From contig NZ_CP063191.1 in the NCBI RefSeq assembly GCF_028609845.1, positions 1,612,001-1,676,000 of the forward strand: DNA of 64,000 nucleotides. The letters are read 5' to 3'. The translations under genes and the position numbers were made by a program. Position 1 is the stretch's first letter, and each line of letters opens with the position of its first letter. This document shows, in pieces, positions 9,087-18,164 of the stretch. Under the pieces are notes generated by a model. The model searched no databases. It had not been told where the DNA came from and worked only from the letters and a program-made list of their open reading frames with translations. The stretch is from Corynebacterium heidelbergense (GTDB lineage Bacteria; Actinomycetota; Actinomycetes; Mycobacteriales; Mycobacteriaceae).

Positions 9087-10163
9087 CTAGGCGGTGCCGG
9101 AGCTAGCGGGGGCCGGTGCGTCCTCGGTGATGGTCGCGGCACCCTTCAGCTTCACGATGCGCTGGGCGTCAACAACGCTGGCGCCAGCGAAGGTGTCCAC
9201 GACGGCGCGGTCCGTCAGGTGGTCCGGGTCGTAGTCCTGCAGGTACCGCATGGTGAAGCCCTGGGCAGCGGTGGTCGCAGCGAAAGCTGCGCCGCGCGGC
9301 AGGGCCGTGGTGCGGGTCGCGAGGATGATCCCGTCACGCTGGAAGGCGTACGCCGCGTTCGCGTCGATGGTGTAGTCCGCCACGATGGTGAAGCCATACA
9401 GGCTCCCCAGCGTCGCCTGGCGGAGCAGGCCACCACCGTCGCCGGCCTCGTTGACCTTCTGCAGCTGAGCGGTGTCGAGGAGCGCGGCCTCCCAGTTCGC
9501 GCCCACAACCAGCACGCGGTTCATCAGAGACACGCCGCGCTGGGACAGCAGCTGGTGAGCTGCGCGGATCGTCGGAAGGACATCCCTCTTGTAGGTCGCA
9601 GTCAGGTTGGCTGCGGTCACAGAAATGTTGTCCTTGGCGCCGAAACCAGCGAACTCGGTCCCTGCCTCCCGGAGGGCCTGGATCGTGTCGTAACCGGTCC
9701 CGTTGGTGCCGACGTACGGCTTGTTGGTCTTGTCCAGGGCGGACAGGCCATCGGTCACGCCGCCGAGGGCGGTTGCCACGGCGCGGTTGATCTGCTCGGC
9801 GACGGACTCCGCCATGGGGGCGATGACCTGCGCCTCGAGATCGGTCAGCGTGAAGGTAGCGAAATCGTCCGGCAGCTTCACCGCGTTGTAGATCTGGTCG
9901 GTGAGCCGGACGCTGGTGTACGGCTCGTACAGGTTGGAGTAGGTGATGGCGTTCTCGGCGTCACGATCGGACTGCGTGTACACGCGGGCCTTGTCGATCA
10001 TGATCGGTCGCTTCACCGTCACCGTCGCACCGCGACCAGCGGTGAACTCGGCGGAGAAGTCGGTGGACACGAGCCGCGCGAGGGTGGACTGGTACTTGGT
10101 GGCGGCCAGAGTAGAGCGAGCCGCCTGCTCGGGGGTGTACAGGAGATGCTGCGGTGCAGCCAT
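9087..10163 (-). CDS. Major capsid protein (HK97-fold type)
   Basis: A 358-residue protein placed between the scaffold gene and the head-tail adaptor. The N-terminus (YTPEQAARSTLAATKYQSTL, then LVSTDF) and the phrase GRGATVTVKRP match actinophage major capsid proteins of the P22/HK97-fold superfamily that use a separate scaffold. A region around residues 75-120 (YTSVRLTDQIYNAVKLPDDF) and the hydrophobic C-terminal region are typical. No protease domain is fused, in line with the separate scaffold upstream. Confidence 0.85.
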   Translation of the reverse strand: MAAPQHLLYTPEQAARSTLAATKYQSTLARLVSTDFSAEFTAGRGATVTVKRPIMIDKARVYTQSDRDAENAITYSNLYEPYTSVRLTDQIYNAVKLPDDFATFTLTDLEAQVIAPMAESVAEQINRAVATALGGVTDGLSALDKTNKPYVGTNGTGYDTIQALREAGTEFAGFGAKDNISVTAANLTATYKRDVLPTIRAAHQLLSQRGVSLMNRVLVVGANWEAALLDTAQLQKVNEAGDGGGLLRQATLGSLYGFTIVADYTIDANAAYAFQRDGIILATRTTALPRGAAFAATTAAQGFTMRYLQDYDPDHLTDRAVVDTFAGASVVDAQRIVKLKGAATITEDAPAPASSGTA

Positions 10164-10169
10164 AAGGGT

Positions 10170-10766
10170 TTATCCTCCGTAGATTCGTGAGCCGACCTTG
10201 TCGAGGTCCAGCTCGTCTTCTGGGCGAGTGGCCCGCCCATCACCACGCCACACACCATCGTCGGGGCCCCAGCCTGGGGCGCGCCGCCGTGAGGACACGA
10301 CCTGCAATAGGCTTTCCGCGTCTTGCTTCAGCTCCTCGGGGGTGGAACCCCGCAGTCGGGTGGCCATCTCGAGCGGCAGGCCGGTCTGCATCGCCGCCCG
10401 GAGCTGTCCTAGCTCCCGCTCCGCGTTCGTCGCGCGCTCCCGAAGCTTCTGCGCCTCACGGTTGCTCTTCCGAATCTTCGCCAACAGCTTCTTGACGTCC
10501 TCCGGGGACTGGTCAGAATCGCCATCCGAGTCAGCGTCGCCGCTGTCGTCGGTGTCCTGCTCGTCCTCGTCGGATTCGTCGCCGCTGTCGGTCGTGGCCT
10601 CCGCCACGTCCTTCGGGGTGGGCATGCCCCGCGTCTCCGTGCGCTCGGCACGTGAGTCGGTGGACTGGTCAGCGTCACCAGCGGTGGCCTCTACCTCCTG
10701 GCTAGTAGCCTTCTCCGCGATGGTGTCTCCGTCGTTGGTGTGTGTGGTTGTGGTCTGGTCGGGCAT
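10170..10766 (-). CDS. Phage scaffolding protein
   Basis: A 198-residue protein directly upstream of the capsid gene. Residues 1-90 are very acidic and low in complexity (runs of Asp, Glu, Ser, Thr). Residues 90-140 form a predicted coiled coil (KLLAKIRKSNREAQKLRERA). The C-terminus is short and mixed in charge. This is the usual layout of capsid scaffolds, which direct shell assembly and leave before DNA packaging. Start ATG at 10766. Confidence 0.85.
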   Translation of the reverse strand: MPDQTTTTHTNDGDTIAEKATSQEVEATAGDADQSTDSRAERTETRGMPTPKDVAEATTDSGDESDEDEQDTDDSGDADSDGDSDQSPEDVKKLLAKIRKSNREAQKLRERATNAERELGQLRAAMQTGLPLEMATRLRGSTPEELKQDAESLLQVVSSRRRAPGWGPDDGVWRGDGRATRPEDELDLDKVGSRIYGG

Positions 10767-10828
10767 GGGGTCTCTGTGCTCCTGGCAGTCGAGTTGTCAT
10801 CTCACCCAGCACCACGGCCAGGTGTCGC

Positions 10829-11968
10829 CTACATAGTGCGGGCCTTCTTCCGGTACCTCGCGATCCGCGACAGCAGCGCTTTGTGCTCCTCCTCAAGGTG
10901 CACCACCGGCGCGTCAAAACCCGTCTGCCCGGCCTCCAAAAGTGCGGCGAGTTCCTCCTGCACGCGGTTCGCCCGCACCGCGAGCTCCTCCGCGTGGTCC
11001 AGGTAGTCCTGCGACGTCCAATCCGCCCGGGCGCCCACGCCGCGCTTCCGCGCCCTCTCCGACGGCTTCTGCGGCACCGGCCGCTTCTTCACGCCCGTGG
11101 CCTGGCCCCTCACCGGCGCGCGGCGCGGTTTCGAGTCCAAGGGTCCGTCGTAGTTCTCCGGCAAGGTGCCTGACTGCCGCCACCGCTGCCACGCCAGCCA
11201 CGGATCCGGCTGCCCCGCAGCGACCTGCGCCCACTCCCTAGCCAGCTCATCCCCATTACCCGGGAGCCTCAGCTTCCCATCCACGCGGTACACCGGCTCC
11301 AGCGTGCAGCAGCACCCGTCGTGGACCTTGAACTCCCCGTCACCGGCGAACCGCGCGTTCGACGCGATGAAGCTTCCCCGGTGGTACAGGCCTGCCCCCT
11401 CCGCCTCCTGCCCCATCCGGTACACCCCACGAGAGGCGAGCATCGCGCAGAAAGGGCACGGATCCGCGTCCGCGACCCGCGCGTACCCCACAGCCTGACG
11501 GCCCTGCCTAACCTCCGCCTCGACGACGCTGCGCCCCCCATCACCGGCGATCTTCTCCGCACGCCCCGTCGCCGCCATCTCCCCACGGTCCATCCCATCG
11601 GAAGCGCCGTAGCCCTTCTTCGCCACGGACTTCATCGCGCCCCGCGTCGACCGCAGCAACTCCGCCGCGATATCTGCCACATCCAGCCCATCCTCCGGGT
11701 ACTCCACCCCCTCCACGTCCCGACCGATCGCCTCCGCCGCCCGGAACGCCTCGACGTAGTCAATCGACCGCAGCCGCGACGCCAGCCGGTACTGCGCCAC
11801 AACCGGCGCCGCCTCACGGGCGAACACCTCCGCCGACTGGTCGATGTCCTCCCAATCCACCGTCCGGCGGAACAACCGCCTGATCGCCTCCGCGACCTGC
11901 CCGGCGATCGTCACCTGCTGCTGCCGGTGCTCCTCCGTAAGCTGCTCGCCCTTAAGAGTCCTGGCCAC
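10829..11968 (-). CDS. MuF-like minor capsid / head morphogenesis protein
   Basis: A 379-residue protein immediately after the portal gene, with 17 bases of overlap. The central region has the Cys/His signature ADADPCPFCAML, then HRGSF, then HDGCCCTLEPVYR (about residues 160-235), characteristic of the VG15/phage Mu F-type minor head proteins of actinophages. The last 100 residues are basic and helical. These proteins sit inside the head near the portal and may be ejected with DNA. No toxin domain is evident at the C-terminus. Confidence 0.85.
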   Translation of the reverse strand: MARTLKGEQLTEEHRQQQVTIAGQVAEAIRRLFRRTVDWEDIDQSAEVFAREAAPVVAQYRLASRLRSIDYVEAFRAAEAIGRDVEGVEYPEDGLDVADIAAELLRSTRGAMKSVAKKGYGASDGMDRGEMAATGRAEKIAGDGGRSVVEAEVRQGRQAVGYARVADADPCPFCAMLASRGVYRMGQEAEGAGLYHRGSFIASNARFAGDGEFKVHDGCCCTLEPVYRVDGKLRLPGNGDELAREWAQVAAGQPDPWLAWQRWRQSGTLPENYDGPLDSKPRRAPVRGQATGVKKRPVPQKPSERARKRGVGARADWTSQDYLDHAEELAVRANRVQEELAALLEAGQTGFDAPVVHLEEEHKALLSRIARYRKKARTM

Positions 11969-13355
11969 CGGTCACTCCGCTGATCGTGGACTCCGCCCGC
12001 CGGTTCATCGCCACCCGCAGCGGGTCGGACTCCTCCTCCAGGTCGGCCTGCTTCTCCCACTCCTGCACGTCGGCGGACTCCACCCCCGGGATCATCGGCC
12101 ACAGCGCCCGAGCAGGCACCCGCAGCATCTGCGCCGCCTTACCCAAAGCGTCCACGGCCTGCGCCATCGACCGGATCTCCATGTCCTGCCAAGTCACCCG
12201 CACCAGATCGTCATCCGCCAGGTCGTCGTAGCCCGCGATCATCGCCGCCACCCGCAGCAAATTCGAGTACGACGCCCCCGCGTTCTGCTGCCGCTCGTAA
12301 ACCTTCTGCGTCAGCGGGGCCCGCGCCGCCGCGAGTGCTTCCGCCGACAGGTTCACTAGCTGCCCGGTTAAGGCGTGCGCCGGGGTCTGCGACACCGCTG
12401 CCAGCCCCTCGATATCCGCCCGCCACGACGCCACGAAAGGATCCAAAGCGGTCGCGTCCAGGGTGCCGAACTTGACCTCGGCGCCGCCGGTGAGGATGTC
12501 CTCCTGCGCCAGCCGCATCTTCAGCTCGTCCGCCTTCCGCTGGTCAACGACGCCCGTGCCGTCGCCGTCCTCGTCGAGCACCTCCGGCATCTCCAGCCCG
12601 GTGGCGGTCTTCACCTTCCAGCTGTTGTAGTGCTGCGCCAACAGCCGATCGTAGGCCGTCTTGTTGATCCGCTTCGCCGACGGGATGAACGGCTCCACTT
12701 CGCCAATCACGCGCCCGTCTAGGTCCAACTGGTTGCAGAACCGCACCACGGGCACGTAGTCGAGGCCCGTCTCGAACGACTCCACGACCTCGGGCAGCTC
12801 CGACGCGGCCCGCCGCATCGACAACACGTGCTCCACCCCCGGCAACCGCAGCACGTACCGCTCACGCTCCCCCGCTGCACCCAGCAGCTCCAACGCCGCC
12901 GACGGGTACGGGTCCACCCCCAAATCCGCGTACTCCACCGCCACCCGACGCGGCGAGAAGAACCGGATCTTCGCCGAATCCTCGCCCCGCAGCGTCGCCG
13001 GGGTGACGATCGCATACGAATGCCCATACGACACCATCGCCCGGTGATTACTGATCTGCTGGGCCCTCATGTGGTTGGCGTTCCACAGCCCCCACAGCTC
13101 GTCGATCCGCCCGTCCTCACCGACGACGTTGTCGACGTACATCGCCTGCACGACGTTGTCGACGACGAGGCGGAGCCACGGGGTGCGGGACAGCGCCCGC
13201 AGCGCGTGATGCTCCCGCGTCGCCTTCGCGGGCAGCTCAAACCCCGCCACCAATTCCGGGCGGAGCCACGAGTCCACGGCCGCGCATTCCCGCTGCTGGC
13301 GGACCAGCACCGCCTGCAGACGGTCGAAAACGTCCCTGATCTCCTCGAACATCAC
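11952..13355 (-). CDS. Portal protein (SPP1 gp6-like family)
   Basis: A 467-residue protein between the large terminase and the MuF-like gene. Typical portal elements are the N-terminal helix with paired Arg residues, HALRALSRTPWLRLVVDNVV near residue 50, and the stem and crown helices around residues 300-400 (ASWRADIEGLAAVSQTPAH, then LSAEALAAARAPLTQKVYER). The start ATG overlaps the terminase stop by four bases. The protein forms the DNA channel at one capsid vertex and docks the terminase motor. Confidence 0.9.
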   Translation of the reverse strand: MMFEEIRDVFDRLQAVLVRQQRECAAVDSWLRPELVAGFELPAKATREHHALRALSRTPWLRLVVDNVVQAMYVDNVVGEDGRIDELWGLWNANHMRAQQISNHRAMVSYGHSYAIVTPATLRGEDSAKIRFFSPRRVAVEYADLGVDPYPSAALELLGAAGERERYVLRLPGVEHVLSMRRAASELPEVVESFETGLDYVPVVRFCNQLDLDGRVIGEVEPFIPSAKRINKTAYDRLLAQHYNSWKVKTATGLEMPEVLDEDGDGTGVVDQRKADELKMRLAQEDILTGGAEVKFGTLDATALDPFVASWRADIEGLAAVSQTPAHALTGQLVNLSAEALAAARAPLTQKVYERQQNAGASYSNLLRVAAMIAGYDDLADDDLVRVTWQDMEIRSMAQAVDALGKAAQMLRVPARALWPMIPGVESADVQEWEKQADLEEESDPLRVAMNRRAESTISGVTGGQDS

Positions 13356-14851
13356 GCGGCTAATCCTCGTTTCTTCTTGACCACTGGCTCCATGTCCAAT
13401 CCCCGCAGCGCGAGCGTGATCGCCCGCAGCGGCTCAACCCTCACCTCACCAAACTGCTGCCACGTCCAGGCGGTTTTCGACGTGCCCACCAGCCGCCGCC
13501 GCGCCGTGTGCGCAGCATCATCGAGCAGCGGATGCTCCCCGTGCATCACCGACGGGTCCGGCGCCCCCGACTCGTCCTCCCGCACCAGCCGGTCATACAG
13601 CGCCGCAGTGCCCTGCGTAATATCCCGCGTCGCGGCCAACGACACAGGCACCCCAGCCTCCGCCAACCTCGGCGCCAGGGCAGCAGCACCAGAGAAGCTA
13701 TCGATTACGATGCCCGCATGGGGGCGGTGCTTCTTCGACACGCGGCGGCACTCATCCTGAATCCACGCGACCCCAGGCTTCGCCGCGATGATGTCCACCA
13801 CCACCCGCCCATCACGCAACAGCGCCGCGCCCGCGAGCACCGCAAGATCACGATCCGCAGTGACCTCCAACGCCAACGACCTGCGCTTCACCTTCGCCCC
13901 GATCATCCCCTCCGCGGTGACGAACGAGCGGGCCCACACGTCCACCCCGATCGCCGCAGCCGACGACGCATCCGCCCACACCCCCAGCCGCTCCCGCTGA
14001 TACTCCTCCTCCCCCATCACATCCAGCTCGGCCTCTTTAATCCACTCCCAGTCCTGCAGGTAGCCCAACGACGGGTTCGACGCCGCGACCGCGTCCACGG
14101 AACGCCAGTCCAGCTTGTTCACGTCCGCCGACCACTCCATGTACAGCAGGCGGCGGTTCTCCTCCGGCGTCTTCGTCGCCTTCTCCCGCACCTTCAACAG
14201 CGTCTCCGAGTAGTCGAAGCCAGTCGAGGAGGTGTACCACACCTGCGGAGACGGCCGCGACGACAACGTCGGAAGAAGGTCCGACACCAGCTTCGACGAC
14301 AGGGCAAAAGCCTCGTCCAGGATCACGCAGTCACCCTGCAGACCACGGCCAGACGCCCGCGACGACCGCGCCAAGAAATCAATCCTGCGCCCGTCCTTCA
14401 AGATGATCGCAGTCTCCCGGCTATCCGGCATCGCCTTGACCTGGTCCAGCAGCCACGGGGTGCGCTCGATGATCTCCCGCAGCGCCTCGTACTCGTTGTG
14501 CGCCGTCTTGAAGACGTGCGCCGTGTGGACCAAGCGCTCCTCACCGAACAGGAAAAGGCCGGCGAGGAGCCGGGCGCGCACGATGAAGTTCTTCCCGTTC
14601 TGCCGAGGCACCACCAGCGCTACCTGGAACGCGGCCCACCGGCCCCGCTGGTCCTCCCCCAGGGCATTCCGCAACACCAGCTGCTGCCACGGCAGTAAAT
14701 CCATGCCCAACGCGCCCGCCAGATCAACCGCGTCCTCCCCCGACGACTCCGACCACTCCGGGGCGTGGAAAATTGGCGGGACCTGCACCCCCACCGGCTC
14801 CGACACCGGCACCATCGACGAGCCAGGCACCACCAGACGATGATCCGCCAC
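13352..14851 (-). CDS. Terminase large subunit
   Basis: A 499-residue DNA-packaging motor. The ATPase domain has a Walker A variant VVPRQNGKN at residues 80-88 and a Walker B DCVILDEA at 174-181. The motor coupling motif follows (YTSSTG). The nuclease domain lies in the C-terminal half, with acidic residues in EVTADRDLA and GIVIDSFSG. It lies 3 bases downstream of the small terminase. The length and motifs are complete, so the packaging motor appears intact. Confidence 0.95.
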   Translation of the reverse strand: MADHRLVVPGSSMVPVSEPVGVQVPPIFHAPEWSESSGEDAVDLAGALGMDLLPWQQLVLRNALGEDQRGRWAAFQVALVVPRQNGKNFIVRARLLAGLFLFGEERLVHTAHVFKTAHNEYEALREIIERTPWLLDQVKAMPDSRETAIILKDGRRIDFLARSSRASGRGLQGDCVILDEAFALSSKLVSDLLPTLSSRPSPQVWYTSSTGFDYSETLLKVREKATKTPEENRRLLYMEWSADVNKLDWRSVDAVAASNPSLGYLQDWEWIKEAELDVMGEEEYQRERLGVWADASSAAAIGVDVWARSFVTAEGMIGAKVKRRSLALEVTADRDLAVLAGAALLRDGRVVVDIIAAKPGVAWIQDECRRVSKKHRPHAGIVIDSFSGAAALAPRLAEAGVPVSLAATRDITQGTAALYDRLVREDESGAPDPSVMHGEHPLLDDAAHTARRRLVGTSKTAWTWQQFGEVRVEPLRAITLALRGLDMEPVVKKKRGLAA

Positions 14852-14854
14852 CGA

Positions 14855-15502
14855 CTAACCCCCCGACGCCAGACGCTCGCGGCGCTTCCGGGCGATCTCG
14901 TCCAACGGATTCGCCGCAGCAGCCTTCTCCCGGCCCGGCTTCAGCACCCCAATCTTCCCCAACGCGGTAGCCACCGCCGCCTGCATCTGCCGAGCCTCCC
15001 CAACCATGTTGTTAACCACCACCGACATCTGCACCTCCCCCGACTCCAGCTCCTCCGGCTCCCCCAACTCGAACCACAACGTCGACTGCGCCGACAACGC
15101 AGCCGCGAACCGCTCCAACCGGTCCCGCATACGGCACGCCTCCGTCAGCACCGCCAGACCAGCCGGATCCAGGTCATAGGAGCCCGTCACCTCGTCCCAC
15201 AGCTCCCGCCCATGCCTCCGCAGGAACGCCGGATACTCCCCACCCCGCTGCGCCTCCTGTTCCTCCCCCACCAGACGAGCGACGACCTGCTCCCCCAACT
15301 CCTCCTGGGCCTTCTGCTTCTTCGCCCTCGGCTCCGGCCGCTGCCGCTTCTCCCCCGCCCGATGCTCCCGCATGTACTCCGCCCGAGCAGCCTTACACGC
15401 CTTACAGGTGTTCTCCCCCCGCTTCGAGTGCTGCCGGTAACCCGCCACCGTCCCGCACTGGGGCCGCTTCCGCGCCCGCTTCTTCTTCTCCACCTCAGCC
15501 AT
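14855..15502 (-). CDS. Terminase small subunit (probable)
   Basis: A basic protein of 215 residues from the ATG at 15,502; a GTG at 15,550 would add 16 residues and neither start has a strong ribosome site. Residues 10-50 contain three Cys (CGTV, then CKAC) in a basic DNA-binding-like segment, followed by long charged helices. In cos-type actinophages this gene order (HNH, small terminase, large terminase) is standard. The assignment is mainly by position. The protein would recognise the packaging site, probably in the adjacent noncoding stretch. Confidence 0.65.
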   Translation of the reverse strand: MAEVEKKKRARKRPQCGTVAGYRQHSKRGENTCKACKAARAEYMREHRAGEKRQRPEPRAKKQKAQEELGEQVVARLVGEEQEAQRGGEYPAFLRRHGRELWDEVTGSYDLDPAGLAVLTEACRMRDRLERFAAALSAQSTLWFELGEPEELESGEVQMSVVVNNMVGEARQMQAAVATALGKIGVLKPGREKAAAANPLDEIARKRRERLASGG

Positions 15503-15550
15503 GGACCGCACCCTAGCCGCCCACCGTGAAACCGCTACGGAATCCGCCAC

Positions 15551-15713
15551 CCCTCCGAAAATGGCAGGCCACGGGCCGAAAACGGTTTCACCACCGGGGC
15601 CATTTCAGAGCCGCCCCAGCTGTGAAACCGACATGGGGTTTCCCTGCGTGCACGCCGCTACCAATACCGGGAGGTAGGAGGGGCCTAGGCCCTGGGGAGG
15701 GTCCCCCAGGGGG
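15551..15713. other. Noncoding gap before terminase genes; cos-site candidate
   Basis: About 160 bases without a gene. It contains an inverted pair CGGTTTCA / TGAAACCG around 15,575-15,631, a palindrome GGCCTAGGCC at 15,682-15,691 and a strong stem CCTGGGG / CCCCAGG at 15,691-15,710. An HNH gene nearby plus a gap upstream of the small terminase are features of cohesive-end phages, so the cos site may lie here. The hairpin may also end the upstream transcript. The cut point itself cannot be seen. Confidence 0.4.
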
Positions 15714-16166
15714 TTAGTGGTCTGTGGTGGTGGTTGGGATGAGAGCGAGCGCGGGAAGCCAGGCCTCGGGCACCAGTGGGATCGGTTCTCCAGGTTCAAT
15801 CGTTCCAGATCGTTCGTCTGCGAATCGTGGGGTGCGTCCTGTGATGACGTGTCTGGTTTCAACGTCGAGGAAGTGCGTGTGCGGCGTGGTGTGTTCGCGC
15901 GCGTCGTCCTCCGTTGCGCAGAACGTGAGTGCGTGTGTTCCGGCGTCGACGAGTTTGTTCGGGTCGAGAGTTCCACCGTCGAGAGTTCGGAAATAGTCGC
16001 CGGGCGCTTTGACATAAGAGACGAAGAACTGTCCGCGTGTGAGCGTTTCGTCTTCTGATGGTGGCTCGTGCCGTAGGTGCCAGTGGTCTCCGGTTCGATG
16101 GGCGATGACGGCGAGCGTTGGGTCTGGCTGTCCGTTGGGGTCTTTGAGGAAGTAAAGGTGGGGCAT
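15714..16166 (-). CDS. Hypothetical phage protein, 150 aa
   Basis: Not recognised. The protein begins MPHLYFLKDPNGQPDPTLAV and is rich in His, Thr, Pro and Asp, without membrane segments or Cys clusters. It ends in a TTTTDH tail. It lies between the HTH protein at 16,177 and the packaging region, on the late-gene strand, with third-position composition like its neighbours. Confidence 0.6.
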   Translation of the reverse strand: MPHLYFLKDPNGQPDPTLAVIAHRTGDHWHLRHEPPSEDETLTRGQFFVSYVKAPGDYFRTLDGGTLDPNKLVDAGTHALTFCATEDDAREHTTPHTHFLDVETRHVITGRTPRFADERSGTIEPGEPIPLVPEAWLPALALIPTTTTDH

Positions 16167-16176
16167 GGGGGCGAGC

Positions 16177-16482
16177 TTAGGCGGGGCGGGAGGTTTGGTG
16201 TTGGGCGGTGGTGTAGCAGGTTTCGGCTATGGCTTCTTCGAGGGTTTCGAAGGCTGCGGATCTGATGTGGTGGTAGCGGTGTTGCTGGATGTGGTTGACG
16301 GTGTCTTTAGTCAGCCTGATTGCTGCGGCGAGGGCGCGTAGCGAGGGGGTGCGGTTGGGGAAGAGATGTTCGGCGAGGAGGTCGAGGGCTGCTTGCGCTT
16401 CGCTGGTGAGGTGTTCTCGACCGGTAGGGTCTAGGTCAGAGCAACTCGTGTGTGGTTTTGTACAGCTCGATAGAGAAGTCAC
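16177..16482 (-). CDS. Small HTH DNA-binding protein
   Basis: A 101-residue protein from a GTG at 16,482, overlapping the preceding gene by 47 bases. Residues 45-85 read SLRALAAAIRLTKDTVNHIQ, then HRYHHIRSAAFETLEEAI, a helix-turn-helix closely similar to the segment SLRSIGARIGVSKDVVRSI, then GRYQHLRSAAWENLLDAV in the protein at 22,186-22,662 of the same prophage. The two are paralogues. It may regulate the late operon, but no target was identified. Confidence 0.65.
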   Translation of the reverse strand: MTSLSSCTKPHTSCSDLDPTGREHLTSEAQAALDLLAEHLFPNRTPSLRALAAAIRLTKDTVNHIQQHRYHHIRSAAFETLEEAIAETCYTTAQHQTSRPA

Positions 16483-17245
16483 GCCCGCTCTGAATCTCGT
16501 GTTCTAAGTGCGCTGCGAGCCTCCTTCCGGCGAGCTCTGTTGTGGTGCTGCTAACAACGAGGGCGCAGAGCGCAGCCGCCTTCAAGGTAAGTCTCGAGTC
16601 CAGCTGTAGGTTTTTGTGCACTCCCATCTGGTAGATGGCGACGGCGGCTTCGTTGCTATGAACCCAGTCATGGAGCTCATTCAGCTCCTCGGTGTCGATG
16701 TTGAAGTGCCTGCCTCGGTCCCAAACGGTTGACCATATCTTCAGAAACTCTCCATTGCTCGGGACGTCTTCATTAATCCTCCCAGATTTAATTGCAGGCA
16801 CCAGGTGGCGATTCTCATCTTGTTTGATGATGGCACCGTCTGTGACATGCTCTAGCCAGCTCATTCTCGTCTTGGCGATCTTTAGGGCGCGGTTCGTTCT
16901 GTCAACCTCTTGAACTTCCGAATCGATGAGCCACATACACCGACCACAGGCTTCGATGGATGCGCGAGCTAGGACACTGATCGGTGGCAGGTTCGCTCTC
17001 TTGTGCCGAAGGAGTACGCCGATGCTGTGCAGATGAGCGCCTGCTGCCTGGAGTAGCAGAGTAGCTTGTTCGTCGCAGAGACGGGCACAGTTGCTGGCAA
17101 AGGAGGAATTATCGGACGGCTGGTTGAAGGCTGCGTTGACTTCGTCGCGTTCGCCCTCTCCCATGCGCGGTTCTGTCCTGGCGACTTCGTTAGCGCAATG
17201 CGCCACTCTTTCCAGTTGGTTCCCGATCTTGCTTGGGTTGCGCAT
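16436..17245 (-). CDS. Unrecognised 269-aa cargo protein
   Basis: The ATG at 17,245 has a GAGG ribosome site six bases upstream and is preferred to the start at 17,284. The protein is helical and soluble, with a hydrophobic helix pair around residues 65-105 (LLLQAAGAHLHSIGVLLRH, then SVLARASIEACGRCMWLI). Its DNA is visibly more AT-rich and uses more A/T-ending codons than the flanking phage genes, a sign of separate acquisition. It sits between the HNH gene and the packaging region, a common place for non-essential cargo. The organisation recalls DUF5677-type proteins, but I cannot assign it. A role in host fitness or phage defence is only a guess. Confidence 0.65.
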   Translation of the reverse strand: MRNPSKIGNQLERVAHCANEVARTEPRMGEGERDEVNAAFNQPSDNSSFASNCARLCDEQATLLLQAAGAHLHSIGVLLRHKRANLPPISVLARASIEACGRCMWLIDSEVQEVDRTNRALKIAKTRMSWLEHVTDGAIIKQDENRHLVPAIKSGRINEDVPSNGEFLKIWSTVWDRGRHFNIDTEELNELHDWVHSNEAAVAIYQMGVHKNLQLDSRLTLKAAALCALVVSSTTTELAGRRLAAHLEHEIQSGRDFSIELYKTTHELL

Positions 17246-17292
17246 GTCGTCCTCACCCTGATGCAGCCTTTGCGATGGACGCAATCTTAGAC

Positions 17293-17574
17293 CTACCAGT
17301 CGAGGAGGGTGTTGGGGTTGGTGGCTTCCCGTTTGTTTCCTCGTGCTGCGTTGCAGTTGCGGTGTGCTGGTTTGGTTTCGCCGTGGAGGTCGCCGCCGCG
17401 TGCGATGGGGACGATGTGGTCGAGGGTGAATGCGCGTTCGTGGTGTGGTGGCAGCTGCATGTTGATGGGTTCGCCGCAGAGCCAGCAGACGGCGTGCTCG
17501 GGGTTGCGTTCGAGTCGGCGGCGTTCGCGGGCGACGGTTTGCTTGTAGCGCCAGTCGACTTGCCTGGTGGTCAT
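17293..17574 (-). CDS. HNH endonuclease, phage packaging-associated
   Basis: A 93-residue HNH nuclease. It has a CWLCGEPI zinc knuckle near residue 30, then FTLDHIVPIARGG with the catalytic Asp-His pair, and HRNCNAARGNK as the closing N/H motif. Such small HNH proteins next to terminase genes assist terminase cleavage in cos phages. Its ATG overlaps the stop... of the gene at 17,571 in the ATGA style, the start of one sitting in the end of the other. Confidence 0.9.
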   Translation of the reverse strand: MTTRQVDWRYKQTVARERRRLERNPEHAVCWLCGEPINMQLPPHHERAFTLDHIVPIARGGDLHGETKPAHRNCNAARGNKREATNPNTLLDW

Positions 17575-17807
17575 CCTGGTCCTGTTGGGTTGTGGCCTTG
17601 GCGGTGTCCTGGCCAGTATCCGAAGACGGTGTGGAAGTAGGTGGAGGCTAGGCGGGGTGCCATGGCTGGGCCGACGTGGGGGGTGAGGAGTGCGACGAGG
17701 CTGGTCCAGGGGTGGGTGTTGGTGGCCCAGCGGGCGAGGCCGGGGCCGCGTGTCCAGTAGTGCTCGAGTTTGCGGGCGCCGGAGTCGCCGGGGTGTAGAT
17801 CAGGCAT
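17571..17807 (-). CDS. Hypothetical phage protein, 78 aa
   Basis: A short Trp/His/Pro-rich protein immediately upstream of the HNH gene, sharing an ATGA overlap with it. No family recognised. Segments such as LEHYWTRGPGLARWATNTH suggest a small globular protein. Co-expression with the HNH nuclease is likely from the overlap. Confidence 0.6.
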   Translation of the reverse strand: MPDLHPGDSGARKLEHYWTRGPGLARWATNTHPWTSLVALLTPHVGPAMAPRLASTYFHTVFGYWPGHRQGHNPTGPG

Positions 17808-17857
17808 GGACCTGGTTGTATCCCTCCACGCGGCTGCGGGTGTTGTTCGGCGACGGG

Positions 17858-18136
17858 TTAGTTATCGCATTCTTGTGGGGGGCCTACTTTGCGATACTGC
17901 ATCCGCGCCCCTTCGTGGGGTTCGAGGTAGTCGCACCATGGGCCAAAACTGCCGTCGGGGTAGGCCCAGCGGTATTCGGTGCTGGCCGCGTCGAGGAGGT
18001 CGTGGTCGGCGGCTTCGAGCTTTTCGAGGGTGGCGAGGATGCGGCCTTGGTGGGCGTATTCGGCTATGCCGCCGATGACGCCGAGGGTGCAGACGATGAC
18101 GACGGCGGCGCCGATGGCGAGTTCTTCAGTTGTCAT
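17858..18136 (-). CDS. Small membrane-anchored phage protein, 92 aa
   Basis: One hydrophobic segment at residues 6-26 (LAIGAAVVIVCTLGVIGGIA) is followed by a short helix and a soluble, aromatic C-terminal part. It looks like a single-pass membrane protein with about 60 residues on one side. It precedes the HNH pair on the same strand. Function unknown. Confidence 0.65.
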   Translation of the reverse strand: MTTEELAIGAAVVIVCTLGVIGGIAEYAHQGRILATLEKLEAADHDLLDAASTEYRWAYPDGSFGPWCDYLEPHEGARMQYRKVGPPQECDN

Positions 18137-18164
18137 GGTGGTGTCCTTGGTTTGGGCATGGGAA

